Shown here: positions 26,556 through 34,083 of the stretch, in pieces
Numbering within the stretch: the first letter of the stretch is position 1
Layout of the letters: every line of letters begins with the position of its first letter
DNA from: Oscillospiraceae bacterium
Lineage (GTDB): Bacteria; Bacillota; Clostridia; Oscillospirales; Oscillospiraceae
Direction of reading: 5' to 3'
Assembly: GCA_031261325.1 (NCBI GenBank)
Contig: JAISKH010000021.1
Span: 1-40,320 of the forward strand
Length of the DNA stretch: 40,320 nt
The notes under the pieces: model-generated
The model's database searches: none
Told to the model about the DNA's origin: nothing
What the model saw: only the letters and a program-made list of their open reading frames with translations
Position numbers and translations under genes: made by a program

Positions 26556-26974
26556 AAGGCGGTTCGGGAACAAAGACGAGTTTATTCCTCGTTGAGCTGA
26601 TTATCGCGCTGCTGCTGTTCGCGTTCTGCGCCGCGATTTGTATTCAGGCTTTCAGCTTGGCGAGCCGACAGTCGCACAGGAGCGACGCGCTTAGTAAAAG
26701 CGTATTCTTCGCGTCCAGCGCGGCGGAGCTTTACAAGGCGCGCAACGACCTTGCGGTGACGGCGGAATCCTTTGGCGGCGTAAGCGTTGACATGGATACC
26801 GAGCGGTACATTGTCGCGTTTGACAAGGACTGGCAACAGGTCGCGGCGAACGCGGAGACGGACAAGTTCCGCATGTACCTGACGGAGACGGACGGCAACG
26901 TGCTGACGATTGATGTGTACGAGTCGGGCACGGGCGATTCGATTTACTCGCTAAAAGTAAAGGCGGTGAGCTGA
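26552..26974 (+). CDS. Pseudopilin-like protein with atypical prepilin signal
   Basis: A 140-residue protein. After a polar leader (MKGGSGTKTS) comes LFLVELIIALLLFAFCAAICIQAF, which resembles a type IV prepilin N-terminus with Glu at the fifth position after a presumed cleavage site; the residue before it is Ser rather than the usual Gly. The rest (SVFFASSAAELYKARNDLAV, DMDTERYIVAFDKDWQQVA) looks like a small pilin globular domain. ATG 26552 overlaps the preceding stop; GGGGGG lies seven bases upstream. It is the best pilin candidate of the operon; no prepilin peptidase gene is seen in the window. Confidence 0.75.
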   Translation: MKGGSGTKTSLFLVELIIALLLFAFCAAICIQAFSLASRQSHRSDALSKSVFFASSAAELYKARNDLAVTAESFGGVSVDMDTERYIVAFDKDWQQVAANAETDKFRMYLTETDGNVLTIDVYESGTGDSIYSLKVKAVS

Positions 26975-26975
26975 C

Positions 26976-27383
26976 GTGAAAGAAAAACGCTCAATGGGGC
27001 TGAACATCGGTTCGGCGTCCATCATTATGCTGTTTGTGGTGCTTGCGCTTACGGTGCTGTCCGCGCTGTCTTTGCTGTCGTCCAGCTCGCAATTGCGGCT
27101 GGCGCAGCGCGCGGCGGACGTTGTTACGGATTACTATGCCGCTGACCTTGAGGCGAGCGCGATTTATGAGGGCGTTCAGGCGGGCGACTTGTCGCTTGTG
27201 GACATTACCTCGGGCGGCGACGACGTTTATATCTACAGCTATTTGGTGAAGATTGACGAGCACCAGTCGCTGGACGTTGCCCTGCGCGACGCGAACGGTG
27301 AGATTACCGTTCAGAAATGGAAAATCATCGAGTCCGGCAGTTGGAACGCGGACGACGACTTCAATGTCTGGGACGGAAACTGA
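26976..27383 (+). CDS. Small membrane-anchored protein of pilus-type operon
   Basis: A 135-residue protein with a basic head (MKEKRSMGLNIGSA), one helix (IIMLFVVLALTVLSALSLL) and a soluble part beginning SSSSQLRLAQRAADVVTDYYAADLEASAIYEGV. The helix followed by an alpha-helical Ala-rich segment is like PilX/GspK-type minor pilins, but with no sequence signature I would trust. It begins with GTG one base after the previous stop. The gene ends at a short AT-rich repeat that separates it from the next coding region. Confidence 0.75.
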   Translation: MKEKRSMGLNIGSASIIMLFVVLALTVLSALSLLSSSSQLRLAQRAADVVTDYYAADLEASAIYEGVQAGDLSLVDITSGGDDVYIYSYLVKIDEHQSLDVALRDANGEITVQKWKIIESGSWNADDDFNVWDGN

Positions 27384-27410
27384 CGAACAATTAACAATTG
27401 ACAATTGGGA
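27381..27410. repeat. Short tandem AT-rich repeat (ACAATTG family), second copy
   Basis: GAACAATTAACAATTGAC followed by AATTGGGA is the same kind of iterated heptamer run as 3275-3310. It lies exactly at the boundary between two genes of the pilus-like operon. Confidence 0.65.
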
Positions 27411-27423
27411 TGGGGGTTACGTT

Positions 27424-28215
27424 TTGGAGCTTGGGGTTTATGGGTCGGGGAGCCGTGAGGTTTTGGTTACGGAGGAGTTTGTTTATGAGTTGTACCGTGA
27501 TGTTTCGGGGAACTTCGGGGTTCGGTTGTATGTGCGCGATGGTGACGCTCGGCGAGTGATTGCGCTTTGTGAGGTTGAGGCTGCTACGCTTGTGACGCGG
27601 TACGCTTTTGAGAGTGAGCTGCGGGTGGCGCTTGGTAACGACGCGGAGTTTAAGCGGGTTATTGAGAGCCGCGCGGTGTTCGACGAGAGCGCGCTTGAGG
27701 GGCTTGAGCGGATTGAGACGTTTGCGCTTGCGGAGGGCGGTATTGAGGCGTTGCCGTACTATGACGGGACGAACACGCGGGAGTGCCTGCGGACATGGCG
27801 GCAGGGCTCCAAATTTTCCTCGTGGCACAGCGGGTTGCTGTTCACGTGCGTGACGTGCGGCATTGAGTACGTGTGCCAAATCGGGACGGAGATGGACAAC
27901 ATTTACTGCGGCGCGTCGATTAGTATTCCGGCTAACGGCGGCATGGTCGGCGGCAACCAGTATTTCCGCATACGCAACTACGGCGACAACAGCGAGCCGT
28001 GGTGCCAAAAGTTCTGCAACCTCGGTTGGGAAAAGGTTTATGACCGCGAGATTGACGAGAGTTTGTTCACGGCGGGCGTTTGCAACATCACGCAGGGCGG
28101 TGATATTTACTGGGGCGTGAAGTCTTGGAACTCGGAAGTTATCATACTTGAGGGCTGCGACGGGGACGAGTATACTTACATGCGCGACGCCGCGATGAGC
28201 GAGAGATTTATTTAG
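27424..28215 (+). CDS. Unrecognised Cys-rich protein in pilus-like operon
   Basis: About 263 residues; I do not recognise the family. The N-terminal half is beta-rich and acidic (VYGSGSREVLVTEEFVYELYRD, VRLYVRDGDARRVIALCEVE). The C-terminal half has about ten Cys, including CVTCGIEYVC, YCGAS, WCQKFCNLGW, VCNITQGG and a terminal GCDGDEYTY, possibly disulfides or a metal site. No signal peptide is visible at any start. TTG 27424 follows a GGGGG run at seven bases; ATG 27364 is an alternative that would translate the AT-rich repeat. It sits between the pilin-like genes and pilT and may be an accessory or tip protein. It is more G/T-rich at the third codon position than the genes before it. Confidence 0.65.
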   Translation: MELGVYGSGSREVLVTEEFVYELYRDVSGNFGVRLYVRDGDARRVIALCEVEAATLVTRYAFESELRVALGNDAEFKRVIESRAVFDESALEGLERIETFALAEGGIEALPYYDGTNTRECLRTWRQGSKFSSWHSGLLFTCVTCGIEYVCQIGTEMDNIYCGASISIPANGGMVGGNQYFRIRNYGDNSEPWCQKFCNLGWEKVYDREIDESLFTAGVCNITQGGDIYWGVKSWNSEVIILEGCDGDEYTYMRDAAMSERFI

Positions 28216-28246
28216 AAAATTACTTGCATTATAGGGGGAATCACCT

Positions 28247-29314
28247 TTGCGTTCAGTAGAAGAAATACTCAAAACAGCGGTTGAGCAGGGCGTAACCGAT
28301 GTATTCATTGTCGCCGGCGCGCCTGTCGCTTACAAATTGCACGGGAAAATCACGCCGCAGGACGACGAGATGATTTTGCCCGACCTCGCCGAAGAGCTTG
28401 TGCGGCACATTTACGAGTTGGCGAAGCGCGACGTTACGGCGGTTCTGAAATCGGGGGACGACGACTTTGCGTTCTCCCTGCCGGGGTTGTCGCGGTTCCG
28501 CGCGAACATATATAAGCAGCGCGGCTCGCTCGCTTCCGTTATCAGGGTTATATCATTCGGTATTCCGGACTATAAGACGCTGGGCGTGCCCGACCGCGTG
28601 ATTACTTCGGGGGACAAGTCCTCCGGGCTTGTGCTTGTGACGGGCCCCGCGGGCAGCGGCAAGTCCACGACGCTTGCCTGCATGATTGACCACATCAATA
28701 AGACGCGCAACGGGCATATCATCACGCTTGAGGACCCGATTGAGTACCTGCACCGCAACAACCAGAGCATTATCAGTCAGCGCGAGGTGTCGCTCGACAC
28801 TTCGAGCTACGTTAGTGCGCTGCGCGCGTGCTTGCGGCAAGCGCCCGATGTTATTCTCGTCGGCGAGATGCGCGACTTTGACACGATTCAGACCGTTATG
28901 ACGGCGGCGGAGACGGGGCACCTCGTCATTTCGACGCTGCATACCGTCGGCGCGGCGGACACGGTTGACCGCATTATCGACATATTCCCGCCGTCACAGC
29001 AGCAGCAGGTGCGCGTGCAGCTGTCGATGCTGCTGCAAACCGTTATCTCGCAGCAGCTTATTCCGACGATTGACGGGGGGCTTGTGCCGGCGTTCGAGCT
29101 GATGAACAACAACACCGCTATTCGGACGATGATTCGCGAGTCCAAGGTGCACCAGATTGACTCCGCTATCGCTTCCGGCGCGGCGGAGGGCATGATTGCG
29201 ATGGACGCGAACCTGCTGCGGCTTGTGCAGGAGGGGCGGATTACGAAAGAGAGCGCGCTGCACTACGCGTCGAACCAGGAGTTGATGACGCGGCGGCTCG
29301 GTGCGGTGAAGTAG
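28247..29314 (+). CDS. pilT: PilT-family type IV pilus motor ATPase
   Basis: A 355-residue hexameric motor ATPase. It has the N-terminal PAS-like region (GVTDVFIVAGAPVAYKLHGKI), Walker A GPAGSGKST (133-141), the Asp box LEDPIEYLH (161-169), Walker B DVILVGEMRD (201-210), the His box (HLVISTLHT) and the PilT-type AIRTMIRESK segment near the C-terminus. PilT normally retracts pili. It is the only motor ATPase in the operon and no PilB is present, so it may drive both steps or work with a distant PilB. TTG 28247 is preceded by AGGGGGAA. It is the last gene before a strong terminator. Confidence 0.95.
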   Translation: MRSVEEILKTAVEQGVTDVFIVAGAPVAYKLHGKITPQDDEMILPDLAEELVRHIYELAKRDVTAVLKSGDDDFAFSLPGLSRFRANIYKQRGSLASVIRVISFGIPDYKTLGVPDRVITSGDKSSGLVLVTGPAGSGKSTTLACMIDHINKTRNGHIITLEDPIEYLHRNNQSIISQREVSLDTSSYVSALRACLRQAPDVILVGEMRDFDTIQTVMTAAETGHLVISTLHTVGAADTVDRIIDIFPPSQQQQVRVQLSMLLQTVISQQLIPTIDGGLVPAFELMNNNTAIRTMIRESKVHQIDSAIASGAAEGMIAMDANLLRLVQEGRITKESALHYASNQELMTRRLGAVK

Positions 29315-29337
29315 GGGCTTATTGTAGAATGTTGCAT

Positions 29338-29371
29338 AAAAAAACAACCCGCTTGAGCGGGTTGTTTTTTT
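29338..29371 (+). terminator. Terminator of the pilus-like operon
   Basis: AAAAAAACAACCCGC (29338-29352) pairs perfectly with GCGGGTTGTTTTTTT (29357-29371) around TTGA. It can also serve the opposing lipoprotein gene. Confidence 0.93.
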
Positions 29372-29388
29372 GGGGGTTATGTAGTGTC

Positions 29389-29970
29389 TTAATAGCCGCT
29401 ATCGGCGATGAGCCACGGCGAGCTTGTATCTTCACGCGTTAATATGAGTATATAATCGCCGTAATCCATTTCTTCCCACGCGCCTGTATTGGTCGCGTTC
29501 TCCCCGAACGTCACGGTAAAATCGCAGCGGAACACGATGACGTTTTCAATCTCCCAAAGACCGCTTGAGCCGCCGCCTGTCAGCATAAATTCCCGCCGCT
29601 CGTGGTCTTGCGCGTCAAACCACGCATTGTTTAGCGTAAAGACGACACCTGTTGCGGCAGGAGCCGCGTTTGACGGTTTCCCGCCGTGGCGCGTCGCCCA
29701 CAACGCATCTGCGTCGCCCTCCGTCAGCGCGAGGAAATACGCGTCCACTACCGCGCGTACCGCCGCTATATCTTCTTGCGCGAAGTCGGGAAGCGGGATT
29801 TCCGGGGCGGGGGAGCTGGTTACATTGGGCGACGGGCTTGCGGGCTTGTCGGCGGGCGCGCACGCGGCGATGAGCGCGAGACACAGGACAAGGCACACTA
29901 CTGTTAGGAGCTTACGCGTTTTCATATTGACTTCTTTCTCGCCTTTCGGCGTCGCCAACGGCGATTTCAT
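29389..29970 (-). CDS. Lipoprotein of unknown function
   Basis: A 193-residue protein with a lipoprotein signal (KLLTVVCLVLCLALIAAC; lipidated Cys in IAAC), a Ser/Pro/Ala linker, then a domain of about 130 residues beginning EDIAAVRAVVDAYFLALTEGDADALWATR and ending SSPWLIADSGY. This beginning and end resemble NTF2-like or DUF4829-type domains, in which a Trp near the end packs on the sheet; this is only a fold guess. GGAGG lies five bases before ATG 29970, which I chose; ATG 29925 would give a more compact signal peptide but has a weaker site. It is transcribed from the promoter at 29998-30026. Confidence 0.75.
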   Translation of the reverse strand: MKSPLATPKGEKEVNMKTRKLLTVVCLVLCLALIAACAPADKPASPSPNVTSSPAPEIPLPDFAQEDIAAVRAVVDAYFLALTEGDADALWATRHGGKPSNAAPAATGVVFTLNNAWFDAQDHERREFMLTGGGSSGLWEIENVIVFRCDFTVTFGENATNTGAWEEMDYGDYILILTREDTSSPWLIADSGY

Positions 29971-29997
29971 TCTGTCCTCCACTTCAAATATAATTAT

Positions 29998-30026
29998 ATT
30001 GTATCATGTATTACAATTTAAGTCAA
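29998..30026 (-). promoter_or_regulatory. Promoter of the lipoprotein gene
   Basis: On the minus strand TTGACT (30026-30021), a 17-bp spacer and TACAAT (30003-29998). Confidence 0.65.
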
Positions 30027-30047
30027 TTTTGACGGCAATTTGAAATG

Positions 30048-30089
30048 ATACGCGCAAGAATCCGTTGCGGTTCGGATTCTTGCGCGTAT
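30048..30089 (-). terminator. Perfect 17-bp stem after the XRE regulator gene
   Basis: ATACGCGCAAGAATCCG (30048-30064) is the exact reverse complement of 30073-30089, with an 8-base loop. It lies 10 bp after the regulator's stop codon. The T-run is short, so efficiency is uncertain. Confidence 0.65.
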
Positions 30090-30099
30090 TGCTTGCGGT

Positions 30100-31293
30100 T
30101 TATTTGGGGGATTTTTGTGCCTTTACTTCGTCGCGGGTGGCGCGCCAGCGGGCGAGCCATTCTTCCCAGCGGGGGTCTTGGCTTATTTCGCCGAGCGCGT
30201 CGGCATACGGCGGGGACGTCCACATGGGCCAGCCGCCGGGCAGCGCGTCGAGCGCCGCGTCCATCGCGTCCCACGTGTCCGTGTTCTCCGTCACGAGGTC
30301 GCAGAGCGGGGCGGTGTAGCGGTGCTCGCCCGTGCGCCCGAGCTTTACGAATTCGGTGATGTGGTGCAGAGCCTTGTCAAGGCAGTCGAACGCCGCGTCC
30401 TTGTCGCCGCGCCGCCAGTAGAGGTGCGACAGCCACTCGTAGAGGTCGCCGAGGTTCGCGTGCTGATAGCCGAAGTTGTCGTCGTCGCAGATTAGCTTCA
30501 GGAAGTCGATTGCGCCGAGCACCTTTTGGATTGCGAGCAGGGAGTCGCCCTCGCCCTCGAAGTTCGACGGGCGGAGGATTAGCTGACGCGGTATCAGTGA
30601 GCTGACCCAGCCCGCGAGACGCAGGAGAACTCCGCCGATTAGGCGTTCCTTTTCCTCGCCCTGCGACGTGGCGATTAGCATTTGTTCGCGGCAGGTTTCG
30701 AGCGGCTCGAATTGCTCCGCGATTTCCAGCGCCCGCGCGGTGTTGCCGCCGTAGCCGTAGATGTAGACGAGCTGTTCCGCCGCTTTACGGCGTATCTCGC
30801 CGTCGCGCGTGTCGGCGTAGAGCGTTTCGAGCAGATTTACGGCTTCGCTCTTCATGCTCGCCGTGGACTCGAGCAGCTCCGCTTCGCTCGGAATGTCCTC
30901 GCCCGGTTTGTAGACGTATAGACCGGCGGACTGGTAAATTGCGCGCGCAAGCCGCAGGCGTATCGGTTCGCACGTCGGGAACTCCGCCGCCGCTTCGCGC
31001 AGTCGCGGCAACATTTCGTGCAGCTGCAGGTGGCGCAGGAACTTGTCGTCCACCTCGGCGAGCAGGGCGCGAATGCGCTCCTCGCGGTCGTTGTCGTAGC
31101 CGAAAAGCTCGTCGATTGAAACGCCGAAGTAGTTGGCTATGGCGGGCAGAGCTTCGATGTCGGGGTAGCCGCCGCCCGATTCCCAACGCGAGACGGCTTG
31201 CGAGGATATGCCGAGCGCGTCGGCAAGGTGTTCCTGCGTCCGACCGTCACGGCGGCGCAGCTCGCGGATTTTATCGCCGAGGTTGACGTTCAT
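30100..31293 (-). CDS. XRE-family transcriptional regulator with helical-repeat C-terminus
   Basis: A 397-residue protein. The first 60 residues are an HTH_3 domain (LGDKIRELRRRDGRTQEHLADALGISSQAVSRWESGGGYPDIEALP, recognition helix around QAVSRWE) followed by NYFGVSIDELFGY. The long C-terminal part is alpha-helical with TPR-like repeats (LYEWLSHLYWRRGDKDAAFDCLDKALHHI), probably a ligand or peptide sensor. ATG 31293 has AGGAGG seven bases upstream. It is divergent from malic enzyme, and paired repeats lie between the two promoters. Target genes are unknown. Confidence 0.87.
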   Translation of the reverse strand: MNVNLGDKIRELRRRDGRTQEHLADALGISSQAVSRWESGGGYPDIEALPAIANYFGVSIDELFGYDNDREERIRALLAEVDDKFLRHLQLHEMLPRLREAAAEFPTCEPIRLRLARAIYQSAGLYVYKPGEDIPSEAELLESTASMKSEAVNLLETLYADTRDGEIRRKAAEQLVYIYGYGGNTARALEIAEQFEPLETCREQMLIATSQGEEKERLIGGVLLRLAGWVSSLIPRQLILRPSNFEGEGDSLLAIQKVLGAIDFLKLICDDDNFGYQHANLGDLYEWLSHLYWRRGDKDAAFDCLDKALHHITEFVKLGRTGEHRYTAPLCDLVTENTDTWDAMDAALDALPGGWPMWTSPPYADALGEISQDPRWEEWLARWRATRDEVKAQKSPK

Positions 31294-31332
31294 GATGTGA
31301 CCTCCTAATGTGTTATTCACCGGTGTGACTTA

Positions 31333-31361
31333 AGTGTAACAGGTGGGGAGGGGAAAAACAA
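31333..31361 (-). promoter_or_regulatory. Promoter of the XRE regulator gene
   Basis: Minus-strand TTGTTT (31361-31356), a 17-bp spacer and TACACT (31338-31333), 40 bp upstream of the start codon. Confidence 0.5.
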
Positions 31362-31444
31362 TCATCAATTTGTTGTTGGATTATCAAGTGATACTTGGAT
31401 TTGTTTCGGGAGCGCGGAGTGTAGACGTTAAACGGAACGTGCTG

Positions 31445-31484
31445 ACCGAATCGGTTAGTAGTGTAACCAAATCGGTTATTAGTG
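31445..31484. promoter_or_regulatory. Paired operator-like repeats between XRE and malic enzyme genes
   Basis: ACCGAATCGGTTAGTAGTG (31445-31463) and ACCAAATCGGTTATTAGTG (31466-31484) match at 17 of 19 bases and start 21 bp apart, two helical turns. Each contains an ACCRA-TCGGT dyad. They lie about 50-90 bp upstream of the malic enzyme promoter, a good place for a regulator, perhaps the divergent XRE protein. Confidence 0.5.
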
Positions 31485-31533
31485 CTGTGAATAAATGATA
31501 TGTGCGCGCTCGGGCGAGTGGGTAAATCGTGGC

Positions 31534-31562
31534 TTGTGAATCGGGGTGCGGTGATGTATAAT
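31534..31562 (+). promoter_or_regulatory. Promoter of the malic enzyme gene
   Basis: TTGTGA (31534-31539), a 17-bp spacer and TATAAT (31557-31562), 31 bp before the start codon. The 31294-31593 gap otherwise holds only the XRE promoter and the paired repeats. Confidence 0.65.
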
Positions 31563-31593
31563 ACCTACATCATTTTATTACGGAGGGTTACGC

Positions 31594-32763
31594 ATGGATT
31601 ACGCTGCCGAATCGCTGCGCCTGCACTATGAGTGGGGCGGGAAGCTGGATATTGTGCCTAAGATGGAGGTCAATTCGCGCGACGCGCTGTCGCTTGCTTA
31701 CACGCCGGGGGTCGCCGCGCCGTGCCTTGAGATTCAGCGCGACACTGACAAGAGCTGGGAGCTGACGGGGCGGCACAACCTCGTCGCCGTCGTGACGGAC
31801 GGGACGGCTGTGCTCGGCTTGGGCGACATCGGTCCCGAGGCGGGTATGCCCGTTATGGAGGGCAAGTGCGTGCTGTTCAAGGCGTTCGGCGGGGTTGATG
31901 CGGTGCCGCTCTGCGTGCGCTCCAAGGACGTGGACGAGATTGTGAACACCGTCGCGCTGCTTGCGGGTTCGTTCGGCGGGATAAATTTGGAGGACATTGC
32001 CGCGCCGCGATGCTTCGAGATTGAGCGCAAGTTGAAGGAGCGGTGCGACATTCCGATTTTCCACGACGACCAGCACGGAACCGCCGTCGTCGTGCTCGCG
32101 GCGTTGCTCGGCGCGCTTGAGCTGACGGGGCGGCGGATTGAGGACGTGCGCGTTGTGACGAGCGGCGCGGGCGCGGCGGGGATTGCGATTATCAAGCTGC
32201 TGCTGTCGCTCGGGCTGAAAAACGTCGTGATGTGCGACCGCGAGGGCGCGATTTATGACGGGCGCGCGGGGCTGAATGCCGCAAAGGCGGAGATTGCGCG
32301 GCTGTCCAACGCGGAGAAGCGGCGCGGCTCGCTGGCGGACGTTATCGCTGGCGCGGATGTGTTTATCGGCGTTTCCGCGCCGGGTGCTGTGACGGCGGAG
32401 ATGGTGCGGAGCATGGCGGCGGAGCCGATTCTGTTCCCGATGGCGAACCCGATGCCGGAGATTTTGCCCGACGTTGCGCTCGCGGCGGGAGCGGCGATTG
32501 TCGGCACGGGGAGGAGCGACTTCCCGAACCAGATTAACAACGTGCTCGCGTTCCCGGGGATTTTTCGCGGCGCGCTTGACGTGCGCGCTTCGGATATTAA
32601 CGACGCGATGAAAATTGCGGCGGCGCGCGCGCTGTTCGGGCTTGCGCGGGAGCGGCTGACGCGCGAGTACATCATTCCTGAGGCGTTTGACCCGCGCGTG
32701 GGTCCCGCCGTTGCGGCGGCTGTCGCGCAGGCGGCGCGGGATTCGGGCGTTGCGCGGGTGTAG
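31594..32763 (+). CDS. NAD(P)-dependent malic enzyme
   Basis: A 389-residue cytoplasmic malic enzyme of the short bacterial type; it converts malate to pyruvate and CO2 with reduction of NAD(P)+. The N-terminal malic domain has [40 protein letters not shown] (with the catalytic Lys), and metal ligands in [16 protein letters not shown] and [11 protein letters not shown]. The Rossmann domain has [17 protein letters not shown] and [44 protein letters not shown] and the C-terminal helix follow. Cofactor choice (NAD or NADP) cannot be set from this. GGAGG lies upstream of the ATG. The last 35 coding bases and the stop are copied again at 33987-34025. Confidence 0.95.
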   Translation: MDYAAESLRLHYEWGGKLDIVPKMEVNSRDALSLAYTPGVAAPCLEIQRDTDKSWELTGRHNLVAVVTDGTAVLGLGDIGPEAGMPVMEGKCVLFKAFGGVDAVPLCVRSKDVDEIVNTVALLAGSFGGINLEDIAAPRCFEIERKLKERCDIPIFHDDQHGTAVVVLAALLGALELTGRRIEDVRVVTSGAGAAGIAIIKLLLSLGLKNVVMCDREGAIYDGRAGLNAAKAEIARLSNAEKRRGSLADVIAGADVFIGVSAPGAVTAEMVRSMAAEPILFPMANPMPEILPDVALAAGAAIVGTGRSDFPNQINNVLAFPGIFRGALDVRASDINDAMKIAAARALFGLARERLTREYIIPEAFDPRVGPAVAAAVAQAARDSGVARV

Positions 32764-32767
32764 GGGA
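32729..32767 (+). repeat. 39-bp direct repeat, copy 1 (3' end of malic enzyme gene)
   Basis: The sequence from AGGCGGCGCGGG to GTAGGGGA, covering the last codons and TAG of the malic enzyme gene, is repeated without mismatch at 33987-34025, exactly 1258 bp downstream in the same orientation. Confidence 0.95.
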
Positions 32768-32770
32768 GAC

Positions 32771-32811
32771 ACAAAAAGAACGCGGCTTGATTCAAGCCGC
32801 GTTCTTTTTGT
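32771..32811 (+). terminator. Terminator of the malic enzyme gene
   Basis: ACAAAAAGAACGCGGCTTGA (32771-32790) pairs with its exact reverse complement at 32792-32811, giving a long stem with T-run TTTTTGT. Confidence 0.9.
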
Positions 32812-32843
32812 ATTTGAGGGGGGGCTGACGGGTGAATATTTAG

Positions 32844-32871
32844 GCTATCAAAAGGTATACCTTTTGATAGC
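32844..32871. repeat. 28-bp perfect palindrome
   Basis: GCTATCAAAAGGTA (32844-32857) is followed directly by its reverse complement (32858-32871), with GTATAC in the centre. A partial second copy lies at 32993-33012. The 32820-33041 stretch is AT-rich and otherwise shows nothing I can name. Confidence 0.9.
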
Positions 32872-32992
32872 TTTCTGCTTGCAGATATTTTATCGTGAAT
32901 TGTTTATGGTGTCAAGAAATATTTTCGTTTTCAGTCAAAAATCATCATTATTGATTGGAATTTGCACCATATACGGGTAAATTTAGTCGGTG

Positions 32993-33012
32993 TCAAAAGG
33001 TATACTTTTTGC
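32993..33012. repeat. Partial second copy of the GGTATAC palindrome
   Basis: TCAAAAGGTATACTTTTTGC matches the inner part of the 28-bp palindrome (TCAAAAGGTATACCTTTTGA) with two differences. It lies about 30 bp upstream of the zinc-ribbon gene start, overlapping its likely promoter or leader. Confidence 0.75.
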
Positions 33013-33041
33013 AAGTTATTTATTTGAAAGAGGGAAAAAGT

Positions 33042-33953
33042 ATGTTATGTATTCATTGCAGCAAGAAAATCCCTGACGGTTCAGCTTTTTGCACGGTTTG
33101 TGGCAAAAGCCAGCAGCAAGAGCAGTCCGGCACGACCTCGACCGATTTGGTTACGTCTAAAGTGAGCGGCTATGAGAATCTTATTAAAGCGCACGGTGGT
33201 ATTCAAGATGTCAAACAGTTTGAAGGGTTGTACACACAGATTGCTGTGTCCTCAAACGGTTATTTAGCGGTCTACTATCCTCCTGTTCCGGCTGTTAAGG
33301 GAAATTTCATATTGAAAGGCAGCCCTGAACAGAGAGAAAGATTGGAAGTTTTGCATATCAGCCAAATCACCGACTTTGATTTTGATGTTGAAGGTGAAGA
33401 AGAAACAAAAGTAAGCGGAGGATTCGGTGGAGCCTTAGTTGGCGGATTGCTTGGCGGAACGGTTGGCTCGATTATAGGTAGTGCTGCCACTAGCGGAAAA
33501 GTCAAAACAAAAACCACAATAACCGGCGTAAATTTGATTATCAGTACAAAGGATTTTAGTAGACCGCGTATAGAAGTCCGATTGTTTTCCCCGTTTTCTG
33601 TTCATAACATAATGAGTGGTGGTACAGAAACAGCAGAATTGCCACACAGATTGCGATTGCACTGTATGGATTCAAAAGGTCGTATAAATAACGCGGGAAT
33701 ATTAGACAATGATGGCAAGAAATTAGCAAAGGAAGTCTTTAATAACGGCGAAATTCCTACTGAACAAATAACGGCGCTGCAGTCCACTCTGACACAATTA
33801 CTCGCTGCGCAACAGCAAAGCGAGTTGGCAGCTACAGTTGCACCGCAATTAAGCACGGCTGATGAATTAGCTAAGTATAAGGACTTGTTGGACGGCGGCG
33901 TTATCACGCAAGAGGAGTTTGACGCAAAGAAAAAGCAGTTGCTGGGATTATAG
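33042..33953 (+). CDS. Zinc-ribbon and SHOCT-domain protein
   Basis: A 303-residue protein. It starts with a zinc ribbon (LCIHCSKKIPDGSAFCTVCG; Cys3, 6, 17, 20), then a linker and a central domain with PPVPAVKGNFILKGSPEQRERLEVLHISQI, a Gly-rich possible membrane-interacting stretch (GGFGGALVGGLLGGTVGSIIGS) and a beta-rich part (TTITGVNLIISTKDFSRPRIEVRLF). The C-terminus is a SHOCT motif (LAKYKDLLDGGVITQEEFDAKKKQLLGL), a short helical module common in mobile-element and membrane-linked proteins. ATG 33042 has GAGGG at eight bases. It is clearly more AT-rich than both neighbours and lies inside the 1258-bp unit between the 39-bp repeats, which suggests recent arrival. Function unknown. Confidence 0.85.
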   Translation: MLCIHCSKKIPDGSAFCTVCGKSQQQEQSGTTSTDLVTSKVSGYENLIKAHGGIQDVKQFEGLYTQIAVSSNGYLAVYYPPVPAVKGNFILKGSPEQRERLEVLHISQITDFDFDVEGEEETKVSGGFGGALVGGLLGGTVGSIIGSAATSGKVKTKTTITGVNLIISTKDFSRPRIEVRLFSPFSVHNIMSGGTETAELPHRLRLHCMDSKGRINNAGILDNDGKKLAKEVFNNGEIPTEQITALQSTLTQLLAAQQQSELAATVAPQLSTADELAKYKDLLDGGVITQEEFDAKKKQLLGL

Positions 33954-33986
33954 GCGACTATACTTCGGCGCAATGCGCGTATGATG

Positions 33987-34025
33987 AGGCGGCGCGGGAT
34001 TCGGGCGTTGCGCGGGTGTAGGGGA
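33987..34025 (+). repeat. 39-bp direct repeat, copy 2
   Basis: Exact copy of 32729-32767, including the malic enzyme TAG codon, now without the rest of the gene. It marks the right edge of the 1258-bp unit holding the zinc-ribbon gene. Confidence 0.95.
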
Positions 34026-34035
34026 TTTTATATCG

Positions 34036-34062
34036 AAAAGTCCGCCGTTATGGCGGACTTTT
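34036..34062 (+). terminator. Terminator downstream of repeat copy 2
   Basis: AAAAGTCCGCC (34036-34046) pairs with GGCGGACTTTT (34052-34062) around GTTAT. It can serve the zinc-ribbon gene on plus and the adhesin gene (stop at 34084) on minus. It might be the original malic enzyme terminator if the unit was inserted. Confidence 0.85.
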
Positions 34063-34083
34063 CTATTGCTGTATTTTGTCGCG

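Noticed and set aside
32687-32980. Plus-strand ORF overlapping the malic enzyme 3' end
   Set aside because: It is a shifted frame of the enzyme gene and its terminator. It is only useful because a similar peptide near 33981 drew attention to the 39-bp duplication.
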